Source: [Phialemoniopsis] sp. UDSM-2020
Taxonomy: Eukaryota > Ascomycota > Sordariomycetes > Thyridiales > Thyridiaceae
Direction: 5' to 3'
DNA length: 64,000 bases
Assembly (NCBI GenBank): GCA_018873225.1
Contig: JAEILZ010000007.1
Location: 124,001 to 188,000 of the forward strand
Shown here: piece by piece, positions 28,825-39,500 of the stretch
Position numbering within the stretch: position 1 is the stretch's first letter
How the letters are laid out: the number at the start of each line of letters is the position of its first letter
Notes under the pieces: model-generated
What the model was told of the DNA's origin: nothing
What the model saw: the letters and a program-made list of their open reading frames with translations, nothing else
The model's database searches: none
Position numbers and translations under genes: made by a program

Positions 28825-28845
28825 TTAACTAATTTTATAACCTTA
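28825..28845 (-). repeat. Right terminal inverted repeat of hAT
   Basis: It is the reverse complement of the left terminus with one mismatch and is followed directly by ttattaag at 28,846-28,853. Confidence 0.92.
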
Positions 28846-28853
28846 TTATTAAG

Positions 28854-31800
28854 TTATAAATAATTTAAAATTAAATTATTTAACTTAAATAATTAAAATA
28901 ATTATAAACTTATAAGATTTAATTAATTTTTAAATTTTATAAAAAGAGATATTATTAAAACTATTTTAATTTAAATTTAAATTAAATTAAAATTAAAATT
29001 AAAAACTTTTTTATATTTAATTTAAATTATACTTTAAAATAAAAGAATAATTAGCTTTTAAACTTAAAATAAACTTTTAAAAGAACTTAAAAGAAGTATA
29101 AAAAAGATAAATAAAAGATCTTTAAAGCTTTTATAAAGATAAAACTTAAATATAAAGTAAGATAATATTAATATATTATTAATTTAAATAATAAATAAAT
29201 TTAAATTATAAAGATTATTTAAAATATCTTTAAAAAATAAATTAAAAGTTTTCTATATTATATATATAATAAGGAAGTTAAAATAATAAAATATTTAAAT
29301 AATATTATTTAATTATTAAATTAGTTTTTAAAGGATTTTTATATTTATTTTAATTTTTTTAAAAAGAAATTTTTACTTAAATTTAAAGAAAAAAAAGTTT
29401 TAATCTTTTATTTTAAATTATATTATAAAGTTTAAAATAATATTAACTTATAAAATCCTTAATTATTTAAAAAATATTTTAAAATAATATTATTAATATT
29501 TTAATATTAATATATAATTTAATTAAAATTTAAATAATTTTATATTTAAATAAATATACTTTTAAATTTTACTTAAAAGAATTTTAAATAATTTTAAAAT
29601 AACTCTTTATAAAATTAGTTTTAAAAAGATTTTAAATTAAAAAGATAAATTCTTTATATTAATAATTTTATTTTATATTAATAAAATCTTATTATTTTTA
29701 AAAATCCTTTTAAAGTAAATAGAAAATAACTTATTTATTATATATATAATAATTAAAATTATTTTATTTCTATTTATTTTAAAAGAAATAATAAAATAAA
29801 TATTTTTTAAATTAATTAAAAAAAAAGTAATTATAATAATTAATTTAAATTAAGAAAAGCTTAAATATTAAAATAATTATTATTAATTTAATATAAATTT
29901 TAATAATAAAAATTAAAATATAATTTTATATATTTATTTAAATTTAAATTAATAAGAAATTAATAATAACTTATATTAATTTTAATATTTATATAAAAAT
30001 AAATCTAATTAATATAAAGTTTACTAAAAAGTATAATTTATAAAAGATTTAATTAATAGTTTCTTATTTAAATATTATTAATTTAATAATAATTTCTATT
30101 AATAATATTTAAGATGTCTTTATTTATATATATAATTTAAAGAATAAATAGTATTTAATTATTTAAAATTATATAGCTATTAATTATAATTCTTACTTTA
30201 AAGGTAATTTAATTCTTTTCTTTTAAATTATATTTTATAATAAATAAATTTATCTTTTTATATATTTAAATTAATAATAATTTAAAACCTTTAAAAAGAA
30301 ATTTACTTTAAATAAACTTTAAAAATTTATAAAGAAAATATATAATTATATAATAGTCTTAATAATTATAAAGATTTTAAAGAAAATACTATTTAATAAT
30401 AACTTATTATTAAATACTTAAAAAGATAGTAAAATATTTATAAAACTTTTAAAATTTAAAAAGGTTTTTTATATAAAGAATATTAAAGTTCTTTTTATTT
30501 ATAAATTTAAAAATTATTTTATTAATTTTATTAAAAGAGATATTTCTCTTTTAAATTTAATTTATCTTTTAAGTTAAATTAAATTATAAGTATTATAAAA
30601 GTATTTTAATAATAATCTTATAAGAAATAGAATTTAACTTTTTAAAAGCTTAATAAATATTTTTATTCTTTTTATTTTTAAAAAAGATAATAATTTATAA
30701 CTATATATAAACTACTAAGAATTTAATATTATTATAATAAAAAATTAATACCTTTTATCTTTTATTTTAAAGATTTTAAATTATATATTTAAAATAAAAT
30801 ACTTTATTAAAATTAATATTAAAAATATTTATTATTATATTTATATTAAGTTAAAAGATAAATAAAAAATAGTATTTTAAATTTAATATAATTATTATAA
30901 GTATTTAATTATATCTTTTAAACTAGTAAATAAAAAATAGTATTTTAAATTTAATATAATTATTATAAGTATTTAATTATATCTTTTAAACTAATAAATA
31001 TACTAATAATATTTTAAAGTTATATTTATAATATTCTTTATAATTTATTTAATACTTTTTATATAATATATTTAAATAATATTTTTATCTTTTTAAAAAT
31101 TAAAAAAAAGTATATTAAATATATAAAATAGATATTAATAAAATTAAAATTAATTAAGTTATTTATTAATTTAAAAAAGTATTTATTTTATTAAAATTAA
31201 ATAAAATTTTTAAATTTTATTTTTAATAATAAAAGTATTTTAATAAATAATTAATAAATAAAAATAATTAATTTCTAATTTATATTATAATTATATTATA
31301 AGATTTAATAATTTTTAAATTTTTATAATCTTTATTATTAATTTATTTAAAAATACTTTATAATTATAATTCTATTAATTATTATATTTAAAGGTAATTA
31401 AAATAAAAGGAAATTAAAGAAATAAATTTATTTAATATTAAAATAGATATATTTTAATATTTTAAAGAAATATTCTATTTAATCTCTCTTTTAAAGTATT
31501 TTAATTTTAATTAATCTTTAAAATTAGAAATTAATACTTTTAATTTTATACTTATAAGAATCTTAATATAATTTAATTTAAAAGAGTATTAATATTTAAT
31601 TATTTTTTATTTAAAAAAGTTTTAAAAATATAAATATAATTAAGAAATCCCTAATAAAGAAATATTTATAATAATAAAGTTATTTAAATACTAATAATAC
31701 TACTTTAAAAGGGTATTAACTTAAGTTAAAATTTTATTAAATTATATTAACTTTTAAAATTTTATAAAGTAATTAAAACTAAATAAAAAGTAAATATATT

Positions 31801-34300
31801 AATATATATATCTTATATCTTTTAATTTTATTATTAAGTATTAATTTAAAATATAAAATCTTATTAATATATTATTAAAATAGCTAAATTATAATAATAA
31901 AAAGACTATTTATAAGAAGTATTTATTTATTTTATAATAGAAAATAATTATAATATTCTTAAGAGATTTATATAAATTTAAATTATTATTAAAGATATAA
32001 TAAAATACCTTTAAAAAAGAAAATTATTTAAATCTTTTAAGTTTTAAATATTTAAAAATATTTAATTAAGTATTATTTTAATAAAAGTAAAAGTATAAGA
32101 AACTTATATATTAAAAAGCTATAATTTAATTTTAAAAAGTAAATAATTTTAAAGTATTTTACTTATAAATATTTAACTTAAAAGTAAATAAAAACTTTAA
32201 AAAACGTATTAAATATTTATAAAATATTAAGTTTTTAATATAAATATAAAAAGATATTATATTAATAGGAAAAATATTTAAGGAGTAATTTTTAAATAAT
32301 AATAATCTTTTATTATTTAAAGGAAAATTACTAATATTTAATAAAGAATTTATATTATAAGAGATTCTTTATTAATATTATAATAATTTACTTATAAATT
32401 ACTTTAAAGTAAATTAAATATTAAAACTTATTTAAAGAAAATTCTATTAAAAAGGAATTTCTAAAAATATAAAAACTTATATTTATAAGTACTTTATATA
32501 TTAATATATTATAATTAAAAGGTATTAATTTTATAATAAGTTTAAATTATTATTAATTTTATATTAATTTTAAAAATAAATTAATATAAATTTTATTATA
32601 AATTTACTTTTTATAAAAATAAAGTTTTAAAAAATAAATATTATTTTAATAATTATAAATTAATTTATTAAATATTATAAATTTTTATTTATAAAATAAA
32701 ATTTAAATATTATTAAATTAGCTTAAATTATTTATAAAAAAGTAAATTTAAAATTTAAACCTTTAAAGGAAATAATATTTAATTAAAGAAGTCTCTTTAT
32801 ATTAGAATTTTAATTTAATTTATATTATTATATAAATATTAAATAAAAACTTTTAATAATATTTTATTTTTAAATTAATAACTAAATAAAAAGAATAAAT
32901 TAAATATTTAAATAATACTTTAAAAGCTTTTATTTAAAATAAAAAGAGTAAAATTATTAATTATATCTTTTATATATTATTAAAATAATATATAATTAAA
33001 TATAAAATATTATAATTAAAATATCTTTATTTAAAGCTTTTTATAAATATAATATAAAGTTTAAATATAATATTAAAGCTAATATTATAATAAAAAGAAT
33101 ATTAAATATTATTAAAAGAGTTTAAAAGCTAAAAATATTATATAATAAGCTTATAAAGTATTAGTTTTAAATTATTATTTCTTAAAAGAAATATTATAAT
33201 ATAAAATATAAAAAGATAAAGTTAATTTAAAAAAGCTTTATTATCTTATTAATATAATTTTTATATTTTAAAAAGAATAATATAAAGATTTAATTTAAAT
33301 TTATTAAATTCTTTAAAGTTATTATAAAAATTAAATTATAAATATATTAATTAGTACTTTTTATTAAATATAAATAGTTTTATAATATATTTCTTATATT
33401 CTTATTAGAGCTTTAAAATTAGAAAAAGAATAATAAAAATATTTTATTAACTTTTAATTTTATAAATAAAAAAGAAAAATAAAAAGTTAAAAAGATATAT
33501 AATTACTAATAATTTAATAGTAAATTATATTATTTAATAAAATAAAAAGAATAATCTTTTAAATATAATTAATAAATCTTTTAATTAAATATAATTAATA
33601 TTAAAAAATTAATTAAATAATTTAAAAAAGCTTAATTAAAAAAGATAAATCTTAAAAGATAATTTTAAAATAATATTAAAATAATATTAAAAAGAAAATA
33701 TAATAAATTAAAAAAAAATATATAATAAATTATTATAATTTATAATTTATAATTTTAAACTCTCTTTTTATTATTAAATAAAGGAAATTTATTTTAAAAA
33801 TTATTAATATTAATAATTATATTTTTATAAAGTATATTTTATAAAAAGAATAAATTAATTTAATATTTAAAATATAATAAATATTTATTAACTTATATTA
33901 AATATAATTACTTTATTATTAAATTTATATTTTAAAAGAAAAGAAATTATTAAATATTTATAAAAGTTAATTTAACTTTAAAAAATTCTTAACTATTTAA
34001 GAAATAATTATTATTTTAATTAGTATCTTACTTATTATTAGTTTTATTATATTTATTAATTATAAAATAATTATTATTTTTTAACTTAAGTTTCTTTTAA
34101 AAGCTTATTAAAATAATATTAAAAAGAAATTAAAATAATCTCTTATTATTAAAGAAATTTTAATTCTTTAAATAATAGTTAATTATATATAAAACTTTAA
34201 TAACTTAAAATTAAAATATTATTTTAATATTAATTTATAAAAAATAAATAAAATCTTTAAAAAATAAATAAAACTTTTATTAAATAATTAATAAATTAAT
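28854..34300 (+). pseudogene. Ty3/gypsy family B pol pseudogene
   Basis: This is a second gypsy polyprotein, different in sequence from family A. The RT box reads Y-L-N-N at 31,069-31,080, followed by a block resembling the palm/thumb segment of gypsy RTs up to about 31,230. An RNase H region lies around 31,500-31,700 (IPNKE block near 31,650). An integrase zinc region lies near 32,310-32,500, with the second cysteine pair read as Tyr. The integrase core starts near 32,570 with Asp read as Asn and runs to about 33,060. A chromodomain-like block lies near 33,440-33,560. No LTR was assigned to B. Its 5' part may continue left of the hAT insertion. Confidence 0.7.
30859..30994 (+). repeat. 68-bp tandem duplication inside the family B RT
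   Basis: Two adjacent 68-bp units (30,859-30,926 and 30,927-30,994) are essentially identical, although the surrounding element is heavily decayed. They cover the RT segment just before the Y-x-D-D box. The unit length is not a multiple of three. Confidence 0.85.
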
Positions 34301-36157
34301 TTTAAATAATAAAATAAAAATAATTATAATAAATATATTCTTAATATTATTTTATTTTTTTAATTATTTTATAAATTAATTTATAATTAAAACTATATAA
34401 ATATAATATAATTTTAAAGTTATTATTTAAAGTTTTATTTAAAAAAGTATTATAATTTTAAAATATTTAAAATTTCTATTTTTTAATATAATTTAAAAAT
34501 ATATTATTAAAAGAAAGTAAAAAGAATTAAAAGGAAAATTTAATATTTATAATAAAGATTTAAAATTTAATAATTTAAATTTTAAAAAGTAATTAAAATT
34601 ATTAAAATATTAATTTAAAAAGAAAATATTATATTATAAAACTAAAATATCCTTTAAATAAGAGATATAATTATATTAAAAGTATTATATATTATTAATA
34701 TTTAATAAAACTATTAATTAACTTTAAAATCTTATTAAATCTAATAACTTTATTTAATTACTAATTAATTATTTAACTTTTAAGTAATTTATAATAAATA
34801 TAAAATCCTTTCTTTAAAAATATAAATAATCTTTATTTAAAAAAGTTAATTCTATTTAGTTATTTAATTTTTAATCCTTTAAGTTATCTTTATAATATAT
34901 ATAAGTTAATTTTTAAATTATTTATTATAGTTTTTAAAAGCTTAAATAATCTTTTATAAATTATTTTTAATAATATTCTTTTAAATAAATAAGAAGCTAT
35001 ATATTTTTTAATTATTAATAAGAAGATAATTAAAATTTAATAAAATTATATTATCTTTAAAATTAAAATCTTTAATAAAGTCTTTTAAATTATTAAAATT
35101 AAATTTTAAATATATTTTAATTATTTTAATTTTTAGCTACTTAATAAAGCCTTTAAAGAAAGAAATAAAATAATTTTTAAATTTAATTTTATTCTTTTTT
35201 ATTATTTTAAATTTTAAATTAATTCTAAATAATAATTATAAATTATAATTAATTTCTTTTTTATATATAAAAAAAAATAAAAATAAAAATAAAATAAAAA
35301 AAAGAAAAGATAAATTAAATATATTCTTTTATATATAAAAAAAGATTATAAATAATTAATCTTTTTAATAAGAATTATTAAAGTTTATAAAATAAATTTA
35401 CTTATAACTAATAATATTATTTATATAGAAATTATATCTTATAATTTATAAAATTATTTTAAAAATAGATATTTAAATTAATAATATATTATTATAATTA
35501 TAAATTTATATTTATAATTAAATTTAAAATTTAAATTTTAAATTTAAATTTAATCTTTTATATATATAGAAATAAATTAAGCCTTTAAGCTAAAATAATA
35601 AGATTAATATATTATAATTATATTTATTAGTATTAGAAATTATTATTATATTTTTAAAATATAAATATTATATTTATTATATTAAATTGATTATATTAAA
35701 TATATTATATTAGAATTAATTATTTCTTCTTTTTAAAGGTTAAACTAATATAAATAATAATTATTTAAATAAAACTAAATAATAATATTATAAGAAAGTA
35801 GTTTAAATAATTAAAATAAATAAATAAATAAAATAAATAAAATTATTTTAAAAAAGTAATTATTTATAAAAAAATTATAATTAATTATTATAAAGAAATA
35901 ATAAATTAATTAATTATAATAAATTTATAATTTAACTATATATATATATAAATAAAATTTACTTTTAAATATCTATTTAAATAACTTTTTAATATTTAAA
36001 GTATCTTTATTTAATTATAAATCTTTAAAAGAAAACTATTTTAATTATAATTAATTAATTTATATTATTATTTATATCTTTTATTATTATTAATATAAAT
36101 TCTTAATATATCTTTAGCTTTAAATATTATTTATATTTAAAATTAAAGATTATTATA
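34300..36157 (+). mobile_element. Gypsy family A, copy A4: 3' tail and LTR, split by R1
   Basis: The stretch 34,300-34,650 aligns base by base with the 3' tail, polypurine tract and LTR start of A1 (17,540-17,838). The LTR resumes at 35,771 and ends at 36,157. An R1 copy (34,651-35,770) lies between, with imperfect 13-bp flanking repeats. It is highly RIP-degraded, far more than the A2 LTR that begins one or two bases further on. Its internal 5' part was not identified. Confidence 0.75.
34651..35770 (+). repeat. R1 repeat, complete plus-strand copy in LTR of A4
   Basis: 1,120 bp, starting cctttaaataagag. The flanks (34,638-34,650 and 35,771-35,783) are a 13-bp repeat with two differences. 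The target is the start of a family A LTR. Confidence 0.8.
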
Positions 36158-36158
36158 T

Positions 36159-36532
36159 TATCACGAAATCAAGGCATAGTACCACAGGGTAGCAACCTAG
36201 GCGGTTAAAAACAGCAGAATAGATAAGATAAGTAATCACAGACGATCAGTAATTCTTACTAATCCAGAGTAATTCAATCACAACAGATCAGTAATCCAAG
36301 ACAATTCAACTATCTATATATACAAATAAAGTCTACTCTTAGATACCTACCTAGATAGCTCTTTAGTATTCAAAGTATCTTTACCCAATAATATACCTTT
36401 AAGTAAAAGCTATCTTAAGCTATAATCAGTCAATTTATATTATTACTCTACACCTATCACTTACTATTAGTATAAACCCCCTATACATTCTATTTTAGGT
36501 CCCCTAAGGGTCTAAAATAAAGGATCATTATA
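36159..36532 (+). repeat. 5' LTR of gypsy A2
   Basis: It starts TATCACGA and ends TCATTATA. It pairs over its full 374 bp with 42,965-43,338. It lies immediately right of an older LTR of the same family (35,771-36,157), giving two LTRs head to tail. Confidence 0.9.
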
Positions 36533-36559
36533 TATTAAATACTCTTATTCAGTAAGTAA

Positions 36560-39500
36560 ACCACACTCTAAGTAATAATATAGAAAGAACTATATTAGAA
36601 TCTCAATCAACTAATTCCAGGCCAATCTATACTATAGAGCAAGCTATCACTAAGATTTAGCAGCTAGAGGGATAGCTTACTACAATATAAGCCTATATTA
36701 GAGGCACTAAGTATAAAACACCTAAAGCGTTTTCAGGAGAAAAAGAAGACTTACAAGGATTCCTTACTTAGTACTATATCTACATCCAAAAATATAATTA
36801 TAACTTCCTATATATCACCAACCAGATTCTATTCGCAGCTACCAGGCTCAAAAGGAAGGTACTCACCTAGTTTAAACCTATATAGTAGGACTTCCTTAAG
36901 AAATCAGCAATAGAACAACAAAAAAGAATATAAAACCTATTCACAGGTAAATTCAATACTTTTAAGAAAGCAATTAAAGATGCCTTTAAAGACCCTAATA
37001 AGAAGAGATCAACTAAATAATAACTTTAGTAGTTACAACAAGTCAGATTAGCTACCTCCTACACAGTAAAATTCCAATAGATTATAGCCAACTTAGAATA
37101 GGACAATAAACCCCTTATAATCTCATTCTACAATAGATTAAAATCTAAAATTAAAGACAAACTCATAAAAATAAACCAATTAAAGGAGTTTCCTAAGTAT
37201 ATAGCTATAGCTATACAAATTAACAACTAATTATATAAATAACACCTCAAAAAGCAAGGATAGCAGCTATAAACCTTCTACCCCAAATAAGCAAACTAAG
37301 GGAAGAAGATAATACAATAGAAGACTACTACTATATAGGGAAGTACTCAATATAAAGGACCTATAGAGCTAGACACTACTAAATAGGAACACAAAAAGTA
37401 TTTTAACTACAGAAAAGAAGGATACTTCATTAGGAACTATTATCAAAAGAAGAAGTTCTAGAAAGTATTAGAACTAAAGCACTAGGTAAATACTACTTAG
37501 AAAATACAATATAAAGATAAATACTAAATAATATACTACTATAACAACTATACTACACACCTCTCAGGAAAACAAAACAGCAGCTAATACCCTAAGTATA
37601 TAGAACAGCCTAAGGTGGTAGTAGTTATATAATGACATAACTTTAAGGATAGAATACTTACCTACTAAAGGATCACCCTAGAAGGGATAGTAAATATTAC
37701 TTACCCTAAAAACCTATTAGGGGTAGTATACCTTCTAAAGGATAAAGTAGAATAATATACTAAAAACCCAATAGAAGAAGATAATAACTAAATTAGTAAA
37801 TCTACCAGCAAAATAACTATTAAAAACAAAGATAAAGCTCTTACCTAGATTAAAAAGCAAAAGGAAAAAAAGAAAAACCCTATAATACTAATCCCTAAAG
37901 GATAGGAAACTAAATAGCAATTAGAAGCACTTTAGAAGCACTAAAACCTAATACTAATAGGTAATAACTAGTAGATAGTAATTACAGAAAAGAATCCCTA
38001 AAAAACCAGCTAAATAAAGCATTAATAGAAACAGGAAATTTACCTATATAAAGACCTACAACTCTATTATAAGACCAAAGGATATATATAGTTATCCTAG
38101 GCAGTATATATTTACAATAAATATCTAGTATACTTCAAGTTAAAAGTAAAATATAATTTTTTACTAAGACGATATAAAGACTACTAAATCTATACCTACT
38201 CACAGGAAGAACTAAAGTTCTAAGAAATTCACTAAGTAAACAATAACAAAGAATACATAGAACTACATATACAAGCTAACTACCTATTACCCTATATAAT
38301 AAGAGAAAAGATAATTAATACTTACATAACAGTATAGTATAAGATATATTAACTATAGAAACTTAAGGCATAGTATCATCCTAAGGCAGAGGCAGTATAA
38401 CAGGTACATATACACCTTCAACTAAGCCAAATATTAAGAAAACAGTTCAATAAAGAACCTAACTAACCACCAGAAAGGGAAGCCCTAGAATAGCTTTATA
38501 AAACATCACAAATAGAACCCTCAGAATAAACCTTAATAGAAGTATCTATAAAGGTAATAACCAGCAAAGAAATACCTAACTAATAAGTCTTAAAAAATCA
38601 CTACAAACAAATCAAGATCACCAAGGAAAGAGCACAAAGAAAGCTTAAAAAAGACCTAAAAAAGTCAATAAAGGCTAAGTACATCAAACAGTATTAAAGC
38701 TTAATAGGAAAAAGCATACTATACAACCAACAGCAAGAAGCATAAGCAGTAGGACTTAGAGCACTACAAAAAGACCCTACAACACAATAAGAATATATTC
38801 ACTAATAAATCTACAACAAAGAAATAGATAAGTAAACACCAAAAAATAAGTACAGCCCTTATTAGGAGATCAGACAAAAGGCAAAATACAAAGGACTCTA
38901 AAAGCTACCTCCAACTATATACCAATATTAATTAAAATACAACTTAATAATAAAGAGATAACCATACTGATCAATAGTAACACTCAAAGAAGCTATATCT
39001 CACTACAACTAGTCAATAAACTCAAGATTCTATAGGTTTATAAGAAAAATCTATATAAATTATTTATAGTAAAAAGAAGTCAAATCCAGTATAATAATAA
39101 GACAGTCAACTAAGAAACCATATAACTTCTTATTTAGGTTACCTCCTAGTCTACTTTAACAACCTTAAATATTATAGACACTATAAACCATAATATAATA
39201 TTAGGAATACTATAATTACAATAGAACAACCCACATATTAATTAGTCTACTAGCTAGGTAATATAACTAAGGCAACTATATTAGGGATAATCAAGAAAGA
39301 ACTCAGCTAATAGAGCTCCTTAAAGATAGAATACACACAAGTTACTAATCTATAGAGTTCTATTACATCTCAAAGAAGAACAGCCTAATAGAACTATAAT
39401 AGTACCAGAAGAATACTACCAATACAAAAAGTTATTTCAATCAGAATTTAAGATAGTATTACCACTATACTCATATTACAATTATAAAATACCATTAAAG

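Larger units (their letters stand above)
23407..28845 (+). mobile_element. hAT-type DNA transposon (complete, dead)
   Basis: The element is 5,439 bp. Its 21-bp terminal inverted repeats begin taaggttat and differ at one base. It is flanked by an exact 8-bp target duplication, ttattaag, at 23,399-23,406 and 28,846-28,853. An 8-bp duplication and a terminus of the C-A-A-G-G type (first C now T) are hallmarks of the hAT superfamily. Each end carries about 200-300 bp of palindromic AGTTAATTAACTAACT-type repeats. Internally it has a degraded plus-strand transposase with a hAT dimerisation region. It appears to sit in older transposon DNA, possibly element B. Confidence 0.92.
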
